Positions 26,364 through 35,868 of a stretch of DNA of 64,000 nucleotides are shown piece after piece. The notes under the pieces are model-generated. The model did no database searches. It was not told where the DNA came from and saw only the letters and a program-made list of their open reading frames with translations. The DNA lies in NCBI GenBank assembly GCA_013204985.1, contig JABMLG010000008.1, positions 62,001-126,000 on the forward strand. The letters are read 5' to 3'. A program made the position numbers and the translations under genes. The number at the start of each line of letters is the position of its first letter. The first letter of the stretch is position 1. The stretch comes from Microbacteriaceae bacterium VKM Ac-2855 (GTDB lineage: Bacteria > Actinomycetota > Actinomycetes > Actinomycetales > Microbacteriaceae).

Positions 26364-27537
26364 ATTCGACTCGACGCCGGCGGACGAATTCATCCATCAC
26401 GGGAACGGTGAACGCGACCAGTCCGCGGTCGGGAGCGTAGATGATGCCCTTCTCGATGAGCGATTGACGTGCCGGGCTGAGGCTGCGTGCCTTGACGGCG
26501 AGTCGTTCGGCGAGTTCTGACGTGGAGGAAGGTGCGCCGTTGTCGGCGGCCATGGCGGCGAGGTAGATGCGTTCGGCTGGTGTCGCGCGATCCCATCGCG
26601 CAGGGAAGAAGCCCATGTCCAGTTCCTCGTTGCCTCGAGCGAGAGCGCCGCGCGCGTCGTTGATCGTGATCGTTCGACCTATTCCGAGATCCCAGGCGGC
26701 CTGACCATAGGTTTGCAGGAAGTACGGATAGCCGCGTGAGGAACGCACGAGAAGGTCGGCGGCATCCTCGTCGTAGGTTGCGCCGAGAACACGGGCTGGC
26801 TCGACGAGGGCCTGCCGAGCCGCGTGATCGTTCAGGGGGCCAATCTCGCGATAGTTGAAGAGGCGTTCAGCGTAGGAGCGCGCCGCGCTGAGCGTCGAGG
26901 GCAGTGTGGGGAGTCCGGCGCCGGTCACGTAGAAGGGCCATTCGCGTTGTCCGGCGCGATGTTGCACGGCGATGACGGCAGCCATCAGCTCGCTGTCGAG
27001 GTCCTGCATCTCGTCGATGAACACTCCGAACGCGACCTGTCGCTCGCGCAGGGCGGGCACGAGATCCTCTACGAGCTCGAGGAAGTCGACATCGATGCGG
27101 CCGGAGTCCGCACGTCCCTCGGCTGGTTCGATGGAGATCTCGAAGCCGACACCGCCGAGCTCCGCACTGAAGGACCGGATCGTTCCCAGCGCTCGCTTCA
27201 CGGCATCACTCAGCCCGTGGCCTCTGTACAGGCGCCGTGCTGCAAGCGAGATCTCGCGTCCGAGCTTGCGACGCACGGCCTCTTTTCCGGCTTCGGAGGC
27301 CTGCGCCTCGATGTCTACCAGCAGCCAGTCCGCGCGCTCTGCCAGCGATCGGAAGCTGTTGAGGAGTACCGTTTTACCCACGCCCCGCAGTCCGTGAAGA
27401 ACGAGCCCGCGGCTGTGACGACCTGCGCGAGAACGCGCGATCAGTAGATCGAACGCGTCGATCTCGCTCTCTCGTCCGACAAGGGCCGGAGGCCGCAAGC
27501 CTGAACCGGGCGCGTACGGGTTCAGGGCTGGTTCCAT
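26362..27537 (-). CDS. Orphan AAA ATPase with C-terminal winged-helix-like region
   Basis: A 391-residue cytoplasmic ATPase. Walker A is GLRGVGKT near residue 50, Walker B VFIDEMQDLDSE near 174, and the sensor-like region YVTGAGLPTLPS near 205, as in ORC/Cdc6-like and STAND-type ATPases that pair an ATP switch with a winged helix (here about residues 320-391, TSELAERLAVKARSLSPARQ and ALVAFTVPV-type end). Related single-copy genes are common in actinobacteria but their job is unknown. It is flanked on both sides by copies of the GntR promoter segment and has its own palindrome upstream, suggesting insertion as a unit. Confidence 0.82.
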   Translation of the reverse strand: MEPALNPYAPGSGLRPPALVGRESEIDAFDLLIARSRAGRHSRGLVLHGLRGVGKTVLLNSFRSLAERADWLLVDIEAQASEAGKEAVRRKLGREISLAARRLYRGHGLSDAVKRALGTIRSFSAELGGVGFEISIEPAEGRADSGRIDVDFLELVEDLVPALRERQVAFGVFIDEMQDLDSELMAAVIAVQHRAGQREWPFYVTGAGLPTLPSTLSAARSYAERLFNYREIGPLNDHAARQALVEPARVLGATYDEDAADLLVRSSRGYPYFLQTYGQAAWDLGIGRTITINDARGALARGNEELDMGFFPARWDRATPAERIYLAAMAADNGAPSSTSELAERLAVKARSLSPARQSLIEKGIIYAPDRGLVAFTVPVMDEFVRRRRVE

Positions 27538-27556
27538 CTACAACAATCTGCCCGAA

Positions 27557-27574
27557 TCTAACGAATTCTTTAGA
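27557..27574. promoter_or_regulatory. 18-bp near-perfect palindrome upstream of the AAA ATPase gene
   Basis: TCTAACGAATTCTTTAGA matches its own reverse complement at 16 of 18 positions. It lies 20 bp before the ATPase start in an unusually AT-rich stretch, and is framed by ATCTACA (27536-27542) and TGTAGAT (27589-27595), a second inverted pair. This is a plausible operator and promoter. Confidence 0.45.
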
Positions 27575-27667
27575 CGGCGCCAGAAAGATGTAGATTCACC
27601 CGTCGGCGACGTTCGGATGGCCGAATCCTTCGCGCCGGAAGGCGGTTGCGCGAAACCACCTCCGCCC

Positions 27668-27769
27668 GCGCGACTCATGCTCGTAACGCGACTGCGGTTG
27701 ACTGGAACACGGCCCGCGAGGCCGGAGAGGGTCGTGATGGAGACTCCCGAACAGGCCTACCGCCGCATC
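27668..27769 (+). repeat. GntR leader segment duplicated at 26261 (copy B)
   Basis: This copy is the functional one, because it leads directly into the GntR coding sequence. Together with copy A it brackets the ATPase gene as direct repeats. Confidence 0.8.
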
Positions 27770-28546
27770 CACCGTCGCGACGGTGCGGTGCAGAAGTCGC
27801 CGCGCCGGGTGCACAGCCTGTTGCGCGCGGCGATCTACTCCGGCGAGCTCGCCCCGAATCAGCGGCTGAGCGAGGATGAACTCGTCGAGGCGCTGGGCAC
27901 GAGCCGGAACGCGATCCGCGAAGCCCTCGTTCTGCTGGCCAAAGAAGGCCTCGTCACGCGATCGACGCGAGTGGGCACCGTGGTCGCGGGCAACATCGTG
28001 ACCCTGACCATCGAGGGCTTCGCCGCGCCCAGCGATCGAGAGAGCGGCGGCACACGCTACTCGAAGATCGAGTCGACGATCGTGCCGAGCACGAAGCTGC
28101 TGCGCACCAAACTCGACACCGACGAGACCGAGCTGATGATGCACGAGTTCGTGATCCAGCACGGCGACGAACCGTTCTGCCTCTACACCGGCTACGCGAG
28201 GGTCAGCGCCCCGCCGATCCCGTTCGCCTCGTTCGATTCGGCGTGGACCCTGGAGGCGGCGTTCGCGTCGGCCTACGGCGTGCCGCTCGCGCACATCGAG
28301 ACTCACGTGGGGGCGGTGCTCTGCGAGCCGCGCACGGCGCGGCGATTGGGAGTGCCCGAGGGGTCGTACGCCCTGATGCGCGCCAGACTGCTCGCCGACG
28401 CGAGCGGGACGTGCCGCGAGTACAGCTACAGCTACTTCGTCGAACGCAACCTCGTGATGCACTCGTCGAGCACGCTCGTCGACGGCGTCTGGACCCGCAC
28501 GGGTCTCGCCGACGCAGCGGACGTGGCCTGGCCACCCGGCATCTGA
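27737..28546 (+). CDS. GntR/HutC-type transcriptional regulator with UTRA domain
   Basis: A 269-residue regulator. The GntR winged helix spans about 25-90 (HSLLRAAIYSGELAPNQRL, LGTSRNAIREALVLLAKEGL) and the C-terminal UTRA ligand-binding domain spans about 110-260 (STKLLRTKLDTDETE, YSYSYFVERN). A GGAGAGGG ribosome binding site precedes the ATG. It lies 234 bp before the ABC importer operon on the same strand, so it is the likely ligand-responsive repressor of the importer and monooxygenase genes. The ligand is unknown. Confidence 0.88.
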   Translation: METPEQAYRRIHRRDGAVQKSPRRVHSLLRAAIYSGELAPNQRLSEDELVEALGTSRNAIREALVLLAKEGLVTRSTRVGTVVAGNIVTLTIEGFAAPSDRESGGTRYSKIESTIVPSTKLLRTKLDTDETELMMHEFVIQHGDEPFCLYTGYARVSAPPIPFASFDSAWTLEAAFASAYGVPLAHIETHVGAVLCEPRTARRLGVPEGSYALMRARLLADASGTCREYSYSYFVERNLVMHSSSTLVDGVWTRTGLADAADVAWPPGI

Positions 28547-28780
28547 GGAGGCGTAATGCAGCGCTTGCGCCGGGCTCGCATCCGAGGTGGAGCGAAGAGA
28601 ACCTGGTCAGGTGGATGAAATCGATCAGCGCCAGCGCTATGCGCCACTTTCCGGTGACCCGCGAACAGGCGTAATCGGACCGATACCCCGTCGACTCCGG
28701 GCGCGTAACAAACGGTTCATACGCTGAGGCGATCGCTCCGCTCGGGGCGTGCCCCCGCCTGGACCGAAGGGACCTCCGCC

Positions 28781-29695
28781 ATGGTCACCACGCCGTCCGC
28801 TCGAATCCCCGCCGCCCCCGTGCTCGTGGTCGAGGACCTCACCGTCGATTACGGAGGTCACCGAGCCGTCGACGGCGTCTCGTTCCACATCGGAGCAGGG
28901 GAGCGCGTCGCCCTCGTCGGGGAGTCGGGCTCGGGCAAGTCGTCGCTCGCCCTCGCGATCGCCGGCTTCCTGACCCAGGATGACGTCGAGGTCGACGCCA
29001 CGAGCCTGCGCTTCGACGGCGCCGAGGTGACCCGCGAACGCCACACACGACTCCCGCACCGGGTGCCCGGCATCGCGATGATCTTCCAGGACGCGATGAC
29101 GTCCCTCGATCCCGTCTGGACCGTGGGCAGCCAACTCATCGCCGTCCTTCGCGCCAACGAGCGTCTGTCGAAGGCAGCCGCCGTGGAGCGGGCCCACGAC
29201 TGGCTGCGCCGCGTCGGACTGCCCGACTCGGACCGCATCATGAAGGCGCGGCCCCATCAGCTCTCGGGCGGCATGCGTCAGCGAGTGATGATGGCCATCG
29301 CCCTGAGTGGCCGGCCGCGACTGTTGATCGCGGACGAGCCGACGAGTGCGCTCGACGCATCGCTGTCGCGCGCTGCGATGGACCTCCTCGAGGAATTGAC
29401 ATCGCAATTCGATGCCTCATTGCTCATCGTGAGCCACGACATCCACCTCTGCATGGAGTACTCGGACCGCACCTTCGTGATGTACCGCGGCGAGATGGTC
29501 GAGCAGGGCGACTCGGCGACGCTGCGCACCACCGCTCGGCATCCGTACACGGCGGGCCTGCTCAGCTGCGTACCGACCCTCGAGACCTCGACCCTGCACC
29601 ATCTGCCGACGCTGAAGGACTTCATGACCGACTCCGGCGCCCCGGTCGCCTCGAACGTGACCGCCTCCACACGAGAGGAGGAGGCAGTTGCCTGA
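28781..29695 (+). CDS. Oligopeptide-type ABC importer, ATP-binding protein (DppD-like)
   Basis: A 304-residue ATPase: Walker A GESGSGKS near 46, Q-loop IFQDAMTSLDP, signature LSGGMRQRV near 160, Walker B LLIADEPTSALD near 181 and switch His in LLIVSHDIHL. The C-terminal RHPYTAGLLSCVPTL is the oligopeptide/dipeptide transporter extension. It energises the permeases encoded two genes downstream. The next ATPase gene begins inside its last codons. Confidence 0.93.
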   Translation: MVTTPSARIPAAPVLVVEDLTVDYGGHRAVDGVSFHIGAGERVALVGESGSGKSSLALAIAGFLTQDDVEVDATSLRFDGAEVTRERHTRLPHRVPGIAMIFQDAMTSLDPVWTVGSQLIAVLRANERLSKAAAVERAHDWLRRVGLPDSDRIMKARPHQLSGGMRQRVMMAIALSGRPRLLIADEPTSALDASLSRAAMDLLEELTSQFDASLLIVSHDIHLCMEYSDRTFVMYRGEMVEQGDSATLRTTARHPYTAGLLSCVPTLETSTLHHLPTLKDFMTDSGAPVASNVTASTREEEAVA

Positions 29696-30521
29696 GACGC
29701 CCGACGCGCTGCACACCACCGACACCGTGCCGAGCGCCCTCTCGATCTCGGGAGTGACGAAGATCTACAGCGTCGGCCACCAGAAGCACGCCGCGCTCGA
29801 CGACGTCTCGCTCGAGCTGTCCCCGACCGGCCGCGTCGGCATCGTGGGCGAGTCCGGCTCGGGCAAGTCGACCCTCGCGAAGCTGCTCGTCGGCTTCGAG
29901 CGCCCCACCAGCGGCTCCGCCCGCTACGGCGGTACGGAGGTGTCCTCGCTGCTCGCCCGCGCGGCGGACATGCGCGCGTTCCGTCGCTCGGTGCAGTTCG
30001 TGGCGCAGGACACGACCTCCTCGTTCAACCCGCGATACTCGCTCCGGGAGTCGGTCGTGCGGCCGGCGAGGCAGCTGCTCGGGATGAGCCGGGCCGAGGC
30101 GAACCAGCGCGCCGACGAGACCTTCGAGCGCCTCGAACTACCGATCGGCCTCGCGGACCGCAAACCGTCTGCCGTCTCCGGCGGCCAGCGCCAGCGGTTC
30201 AGCATCGCCCGAGCCCTCGTCGTCCGACCCGCTGTGCTCATCTGCGACGAGGCGGTGTCGGCGCTCGACGTCTCGGTGCAGGGCACGGTCCTCAATCACC
30301 TCAAGGACTACTCGATCGAGGAGGGCTGCGGCATCGTCTTCGTCTCGCACGGCCTGCCGGCCACGGCCTTCCTCTGCGATGAACTCGTGGTGATGAGTGC
30401 CGGCCGCATCGTCGAGCAGGGGCCGACCGCCCAGCTCATCGCACACGCCGAGCACCCGTACACCCGCTCGTTGCTCGACGCCTACCGTTACACGGCGGGG
30501 GAAGGGGCGCTCGCCTCATGA
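29688..30521 (+). CDS. Oligopeptide-type ABC importer, ATP-binding protein (DppF-like)
   Basis: A 277-residue ATPase with Walker A GESGSGKS near 54, Q-loop VAQDTTSSFNPR, signature VSGGQRQRF near 163, Walker B VLICDEAVSALD and switch VSHGLPATA. The start codon is TTG, with GAGGAGG seven bases upstream and overlapping the end of the first ATPase gene. The Walker B aspartate-glutamate pair is intact. It forms the heterodimer with the DppD-like subunit. Confidence 0.92.
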   Translation: MPETPDALHTTDTVPSALSISGVTKIYSVGHQKHAALDDVSLELSPTGRVGIVGESGSGKSTLAKLLVGFERPTSGSARYGGTEVSSLLARAADMRAFRRSVQFVAQDTTSSFNPRYSLRESVVRPARQLLGMSRAEANQRADETFERLELPIGLADRKPSAVSGGQRQRFSIARALVVRPAVLICDEAVSALDVSVQGTVLNHLKDYSIEEGCGIVFVSHGLPATAFLCDELVVMSAGRIVEQGPTAQLIAHAEHPYTRSLLDAYRYTAGEGALAS

Positions 30522-31561
30522 CCTGGTTCCGACGCAACCGCTGGTGGATCCTCCGGGTCGCGGTGCTCCCGCTGCACCTGCTGCTCTTCGCGGTAGTGAC
30601 CTTCTTCCTCATCCGAGCTATCCCGGGCGACCCGGTACTCGCCATCACCGACGCCGACATCACTCCGGAGCAGTACGAGGCCGTTCGCGAGCAACTGGGC
30701 CTCAACGGCTCGGTCTTCGAGCAGCTCGGCACACACCTCGTGCGAGTGCTCACCTTCGATCTCGGCAACGCGATCACCACCGGTCGCCCGGTTCTGGAGG
30801 AATTCGGTCAGCGTCTGCCGTTCACTCTCGAACTCGTCTTCCTCGCCGTGCTCGGCGTCATCGTGTTCTCGCTCCTCGTGAGCTGGGCCATCGTGTTCCG
30901 CCCGCGCAATCCGATCTCGAAGGCCCTGCGCGTCTATGCGCGCACCGCCGGAGCGGTACCGGAGTTCGTCATCGCCGTCGCCGCGATCTTCGTCTTCTAC
31001 GCGAGTCTGCGCTGGGCCCCCGCCCCGCTGGGCCGTGTGGACTCCCGGCAGTCTTTGCCCGAGACGATCACCGGCTTCCCGATCGTGGACGCCCTGCTGC
31101 AGGGCCAGTTCGACGTCGCCGGCTCGATCCTCCAACACCTCGCCCTGCCGCTGATCGTGCTCACCGTCGCCCAGTCGGCCCTCGTTGTGAAAATGCTCAT
31201 CGCCGGACTGGAGGAGGCGATCGACGCCCCGCCCACCCGGTTCCGGATCGCCTCCGGCGCCTCCCGCGGCACCACCATGCTCAGCGTCTACCGGCGAGCG
31301 GCCCCGCCCGCCGTCACCATCCTCGGTCAGATCGTCGGCAATCTCATCGGCGGTGCCGTCATCATCGAGGGCCTCTTCGGCATCGGTGGGATGGGGCAGT
31401 ACGCCGTCGACGCCATCAACGCGAAGGACGTGATCGCCATCCAAGGCTTCCTCATCGTGGTCTCGGCGTGCACCATCGTCGTGTTCCTCGTGATCGACAT
31501 CGTCAACATGCTCCTCGACGTGCGACGCCGACCCGGCGCCGCTGCGGCGGTGACCGCATGA
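30518..31561 (+). CDS. Oligopeptide-type ABC importer, permease (DppB-like)
   Basis: A 347-residue inner-membrane protein with about six helices. The start WILRVAVLPLHLLLFAVVTF and RAIPGDPV are hallmarks of DppB/OppB, as is the EAA-type cytoplasmic loop around TRFRIASGASRGTTMLSVYR. The ATG overlaps the preceding stop (ATGA). It forms the translocation pore with the DppC-like permease. Confidence 0.92.
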   Translation: MTWFRRNRWWILRVAVLPLHLLLFAVVTFFLIRAIPGDPVLAITDADITPEQYEAVREQLGLNGSVFEQLGTHLVRVLTFDLGNAITTGRPVLEEFGQRLPFTLELVFLAVLGVIVFSLLVSWAIVFRPRNPISKALRVYARTAGAVPEFVIAVAAIFVFYASLRWAPAPLGRVDSRQSLPETITGFPIVDALLQGQFDVAGSILQHLALPLIVLTVAQSALVVKMLIAGLEEAIDAPPTRFRIASGASRGTTMLSVYRRAAPPAVTILGQIVGNLIGGAVIIEGLFGIGGMGQYAVDAINAKDVIAIQGFLIVVSACTIVVFLVIDIVNMLLDVRRRPGAAAAVTA

Positions 31562-32490
31562 CCGCCCAGGGCGCGGCGACCGGGACGACGGGCGGTGCAG
31601 CGGAGGCTCCGGCCGTCTCGATCGCCGCAGCGACCGCGGCGCTGCCTCGCCGCTCCAAGCGGGCGCGGGCGACGGCGAAGCCGTCGCGACTGCGCACCGT
31701 ACTCACGCTGGCGCCGTTCGCGCTCGTGCTGCTGCTCGCGATCGTGGGGCCGCTGCTCGTGACCCACGATCCGCTCCGCGTGGTCGGCCCACCGTCCCTC
31801 CCTCCGGGGGGCGAGTACCTCTTCGGCACCGACGCCTCGGGGATGGACATCTTCTCGCGCGTCGTCACCGCCACGCGGATCAACGTCCTGCTCGCCGGCT
31901 CGGCCGTCATCGTCACCTCGGTGGCCGCGCTCACCGTCGGCCTGCTCACCGGAATGTACGAGTCGCGGAGCGGGGTCCGCGCCTATCTCGCCCGCGGCAC
32001 GTCGCGCGCACTCGACCTGTTCGATTCGGTGCCCGCGATCATCGTGGCGATGGTTCTCGTGGCGCTCTACGGGGTGAACCCGGTCTCACTCGTGGTGACG
32101 ATCTCGATCATCATGACTCCGGGCCAAGCGCGACTGGTTCGCACCGAGGTGCTGCGGATCCGCGGCGAGGCCTACCTCGACGCGGCCAGAATGGCGGGCG
32201 CGCGCGAATCGACTGTGCTGCTTCGCGAGGTGCTGCCGAACGCCAGCTGGCCCACGATCGAGAACGCCAGCTACGTCTTCGGCGCGGCCGTCATCCTCAC
32301 CGCGGCTCTCGGATTCCTCGGCATCGGCCTGCCGCCACCCACGGCGGAGTGGGGCTCGATGATCGCCAAGGGCGCATCCGATGCGAGCGTCGGTCGCTGG
32401 TGGGCCGCACTGTTCCCCGCACTCGCCCTGAGCGGCACGGTCGCCGCCGTCACGCTGGCCCTCGGCCTCGTTCGCTCCCGCCGGCCGTAG
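31558..32490 (+). CDS. Oligopeptide-type ABC importer, permease (DppC-like)
   Basis: A 310-residue permease with an alanine-rich cytosolic N-terminus, then LAPFALVLLLAIVGPLLV (helix 1), the FGTDASGMDIFSRVV loop and the EAA loop EAYLDAARMAGARESTVL, all DppC/OppC features. The start overlaps the dppB-like stop by ATGA. It is followed by 99 bp that contains a duplicated CTCCTCCCGGA before the receptor gene. Confidence 0.92.
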   Translation: MTAQGAATGTTGGAAEAPAVSIAAATAALPRRSKRARATAKPSRLRTVLTLAPFALVLLLAIVGPLLVTHDPLRVVGPPSLPPGGEYLFGTDASGMDIFSRVVTATRINVLLAGSAVIVTSVAALTVGLLTGMYESRSGVRAYLARGTSRALDLFDSVPAIIVAMVLVALYGVNPVSLVVTISIIMTPGQARLVRTEVLRIRGEAYLDAARMAGARESTVLLREVLPNASWPTIENASYVFGAAVILTAALGFLGIGLPPPTAEWGSMIAKGASDASVGRWWAALFPALALSGTVAAVTLALGLVRSRRP

Positions 32491-32589
32491 CCCCTTCCTC
32501 CAGCCGAACCCCCTTCCTCCTCCCGGAGTCCGAGAGCTCCTCCCGGACCCACCGTCCTGCACCCCCTCACCCTCACAGATAGGTCGGCA

Positions 32590-34257
32590 ATGCTTCGCTC
32601 TGCCCGAAACCGCTCCAGACCGTTCGGACGCGTCAGCGCGTTCGCCGCGTTGCTCGTCGCTGGAGCCGTCGCGCTCTCCGCCTGCAGCGGCTCCACATCC
32701 GCCGACGAGTCGGCGCCCGCGCCGAACGACGGCACCCTCGTGATCGCGGGGGCCGCGCAGCCGGCGACGTTCACCTTCGATGTCGGAGCCGGCGGCTCCT
32801 ACGAGATCCTCGAGTTCATCAACAACAACGGCGCCGGGCTGATCCGGTACCCGTATGCGACCAACGATGCCGGCGAGACCGTGCAGGACTACTCCAGCTT
32901 CGAGGGTGTGCTCGCGGAGTCGTACGACGTGAGCGAAGACGGCCTCACCTACACGTTCCACCTGCGCCCCGGCGTCGTCAGCCAGGCGGGCAACCCGCTC
33001 ACGGCCGAGGATGTGCGCTGGTCGTTCGAGCGCAAGTTCGCAACGAGCACGAGCGGCACGAAGTCGGTCATGGCACCCGGCCTCACCGACCCGTTGTCGC
33101 AGATCGTCGTCATCGACGACGCGACCGTGTCGTTCACGGTGCCGCAGGCGGGAATGGGCTTCACCCTGCTCTCCAACCTCACGGTGCTCTTCGCGCACAT
33201 CTACGACTCCACGCTGCTCAAGGAGCACGCGACCACCGAGGATCCGTACGCCGTGCTGTGGAGTCAGACGAACGCCAACTTCGGCTTCGGCGCCTACGAG
33301 CTCGACACCTTCACCCCGGGCGAAGAGATGGTGCTCACCGCCAACCCCGACTTCGCGCTGGGTGAGCCCGAGGTCGCGACGATCGTCTACCGTGTCGCGG
33401 CCGAGGCCGGCACCCGTGCCAGCCTGCTGCGAAACGGCGACGTCGACATCGCTGAAGAACTGCTTCCCGCCGACCAGATCACCTTGGCCGACGAAGGCGT
33501 GATCGAGCTGCAGGACGTCAAGACCAACAACCTCAACACCCTCCAGCTGGTGGCCAACAAGGCTCCGTTCGACGACGTGGCCGTGCGTCAAGCGCTCGAC
33601 TGGGCCGTGCCGTACGACCAGATCATCGAGAACGTCTATCGCGGCCGTGCCCAGCGCACCGTCGGCATCCTGCCGACCGAGCTGCCCGACTACGACGACT
33701 CGGGGCTCGAGTCGTGGGACTACGACCCCGAGAAGGCCAAGGAGATGCTCGCCGACGCCGGTTACCCCGACGGCGTCGAGTTCACCCTCACCGTCTCGAA
33801 CTCGGTACCCGACCTGCAGGAGACCGCGGTGCAGATCCAGTCGTTCGCGGCCGATGCCGGCTTCACCGTGAACATCAACGAGGTCGCGCCGACGGAGGTC
33901 GTCGCCGGTCGCCGCGACGGCACCTTCGAGTCGTACCTGCTTCGCCAGCAGATGATCAGCCTGGCGCCGAACTACGTCGTCGACCTCTGGTTCAAGGACG
34001 CACCCACCTCGAACGTGTCTCAGTGGTTCAGCCCCGAGTACCGCGCGATCGTCGCCAAGGGAAGCGTCATCGCCGACCAGCTCGGCCCGGAGGCGCAGGG
34101 CGTCTGGAACGAAGCGCAGCGCATGCTCATCGATCAGAGCCCGATCATCCCGATCGCGACGGTCGACCCGCTCTCCGGCTTCGGCGCTGCTGTCGACGGC
34201 TACGCCTGGCGCACGGACAACATCCTCGACTACTCCCAGCTCGGCTTCACCTCCTGA
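32590..34257 (+). CDS. Extracellular solute-binding lipoprotein of the ABC importer (family 5)
   Basis: A 555-residue receptor. The signal peptide ends in a lipobox ALSAC with the lipidated cysteine at residue 32, so it is anchored outside the membrane. The body matches family 5 oligopeptide-binding proteins (LAESYDVSEDGLTYTFHLRP, LTAEDVRWSFERKFA, VRQALDWAVPYDQIIENVYR). It delivers the unknown substrate to the permeases upstream. An AGGTCGG site precedes the ATG. Confidence 0.93.
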   Translation: MLRSARNRSRPFGRVSAFAALLVAGAVALSACSGSTSADESAPAPNDGTLVIAGAAQPATFTFDVGAGGSYEILEFINNNGAGLIRYPYATNDAGETVQDYSSFEGVLAESYDVSEDGLTYTFHLRPGVVSQAGNPLTAEDVRWSFERKFATSTSGTKSVMAPGLTDPLSQIVVIDDATVSFTVPQAGMGFTLLSNLTVLFAHIYDSTLLKEHATTEDPYAVLWSQTNANFGFGAYELDTFTPGEEMVLTANPDFALGEPEVATIVYRVAAEAGTRASLLRNGDVDIAEELLPADQITLADEGVIELQDVKTNNLNTLQLVANKAPFDDVAVRQALDWAVPYDQIIENVYRGRAQRTVGILPTELPDYDDSGLESWDYDPEKAKEMLADAGYPDGVEFTLTVSNSVPDLQETAVQIQSFAADAGFTVNINEVAPTEVVAGRRDGTFESYLLRQQMISLAPNYVVDLWFKDAPTSNVSQWFSPEYRAIVAKGSVIADQLGPEAQGVWNEAQRMLIDQSPIIPIATVDPLSGFGAAVDGYAWRTDNILDYSQLGFTS

Positions 34258-34260
34258 GTC

Positions 34261-34309
34261 GGTGCGGGGTCGGGTCGTCGCGCTCCGCCGCGACCCCCGA
34301 CCCCGCACC
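34261..34309 (+). terminator. Long GC-rich hairpin after the importer receptor gene
   Basis: GGTGCGGGGTCGGG (34261-34274) pairs with 34296-34309, and GTCGCG (34277-34282) pairs with 34289-34294, giving a 20-bp stem with one asymmetric bulge. It begins 3 bp after the receptor stop. No U-tract follows, so it may be a partial terminator or an mRNA-stabilising structure before the monooxygenase gene. Confidence 0.65.
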
Positions 34310-34389
34310 GGACCCGCGCGGGGCGGGTCGAAGTCGGCCGACCGAGGTCGCATGAACACACGCATCGAACGCCGGAAAGGCAGTACAGC

Positions 34390-35715
34390 ATGACCACCAA
34401 GTTCCACCTCGCCTGGTTCGTCGCGAACGGATTCGGCGTGCAGGGGTTCCGCGACGGCTGGGCCGGCATGTGGACCGGCACCAACGGCCGCGACTTCGCT
34501 AAGGCCGACTTCTACGTCGACATGGCGCGTTCGCTCGAGCGCGCCGGCTTCGACTACATGATGCTCGAGGACTCGTCGAACGTGCCGTACACCTACGGCG
34601 GCACGCACGAGCAGTACGTCAAGCACGCCATCGCAACACCCAAGCACGACCCGGCGCAGCTGGCCCCCATCCTCGGGTACGCCACGGAACACCTCGGCAT
34701 CGTGTCGACGCTGTCGACGGCCGAGTACCACCCCTACATGCTCGCCCGCCAGATCGCGACCATGGACCACCTCTCCGGTGGCCGTGGCGGTTGGAACATC
34801 GTCACCGGCAGCAACGACGGCACGGCGCAGAACTACGGCTTCGACGGGCACTACCCGCACGACGAGCGCTACGACCGGGCAGACGAGTTCATCGACCTGG
34901 TGAACAAGCTGCTCGGCTCGTGGGAGCCGGATTCGGTGGTGATGGACCGTGAGACGGGCACCTTCGCCGATTACACGAAGATCCACCCCGTGTTCCACGA
35001 GGGTCAGTACTACAAGTCGCGCGGACCGCTGAACGTGGCGCCGAGCCCGCAGGGTCGACCGGTCTTCTGCCAGGCCGGCGGCTCGCCGCGGGGCCGCGAA
35101 TTCGCGGCGGCAAACGCCGACACGATCATCGCGTCGGCCAACGGGGTCGCTGAGATGAAGGCGTTCAGAAACGACATCCGAGAGCGGATGCTCACGCACG
35201 GTCGCAACCCCGACGACTGCAAGGTGCTCTTCCTGATCGACCCGATCCTCGGCGAGACGACCGAAGCCGCGCTCGATCGCAAGGCCCGCGCGAAGGCGGA
35301 GTTCGACGCCAATCTCGTGCGCGAGATCGCGAACTTCGGACGCGTGACCGGTCTCGACTTCTCGAACGTCGATCCCGACGCGCCGCTGGACCCCAGCAAG
35401 CTCTCGAGCAACGGGCACCAGAGCATGCTGCTCGATCGGATGCGCGACGGCGTCAAGAGCGTGCGCGAACTGGTCAGCAGCCGCTCGGCGACCGACAGTC
35501 TCGGTCTGTACGGCACTCCGGATGCCGTCGCGTCGCAGATGGGTGACGTGATGGACGAGATCGGCGGAGACGGGTTCCTCTTCGGAACACGGACCGTCAA
35601 CCGGCACGCCGTCGCCGAGGTCACGGACGGTCTGGTTCCGGAGCTCCAGCGTCGCGGCCTCACCCGAACCGAGTACGAGTTCTCGACCTTCCGCGAGAAC
35701 CTCCTCGCCTACTGA
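34390..35715 (+). CDS. LLM-class flavin-dependent monooxygenase, NtaA/SnaA/DszA type
   Basis: A 441-residue bacterial-luciferase-like enzyme. Family features are SLERAGFDYMMLEDSS near 45, LSTAEYHPYMLARQIATMDH, the hallmark SGGRGGWNIVTGSND near 137 and QAGGSPRGREFAA near 230. Members use reduced FMN from a separate reductase to oxidise chelates (NTA, EDTA), sulfones or alkanesulfonates. No flavin reductase gene is nearby. Its position directly after an importer and before an exporter suggests it acts on the imported compound. It shares its family with the product at 56324-57625. Confidence 0.9.
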   Translation: MTTKFHLAWFVANGFGVQGFRDGWAGMWTGTNGRDFAKADFYVDMARSLERAGFDYMMLEDSSNVPYTYGGTHEQYVKHAIATPKHDPAQLAPILGYATEHLGIVSTLSTAEYHPYMLARQIATMDHLSGGRGGWNIVTGSNDGTAQNYGFDGHYPHDERYDRADEFIDLVNKLLGSWEPDSVVMDRETGTFADYTKIHPVFHEGQYYKSRGPLNVAPSPQGRPVFCQAGGSPRGREFAAANADTIIASANGVAEMKAFRNDIRERMLTHGRNPDDCKVLFLIDPILGETTEAALDRKARAKAEFDANLVREIANFGRVTGLDFSNVDPDAPLDPSKLSSNGHQSMLLDRMRDGVKSVRELVSSRSATDSLGLYGTPDAVASQMGDVMDEIGGDGFLFGTRTVNRHAVAEVTDGLVPELQRRGLTRTEYEFSTFRENLLAY

Positions 35716-35868
35716 GGTTCGGTCTCGTGAGGCCCGGCCCTCTGAGACCGATGCCCCACCCGAAGGCACGCGTGTCTTCTCGTCGTCACCCGCGACCATC
35801 CCGTCGTGACTCCGCAGCACCTGTGAGAAAGGCCGCATCATCTCCGCCGATACCCTCCCGGCCGATCA

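Noticed and set aside
32086-35841. 1251-codon minus-strand open frame opposite the receptor and monooxygenase genes
   Set aside because: It covers three well-supported plus-strand genes and shows no recognisable domain; a GC-skew shadow.
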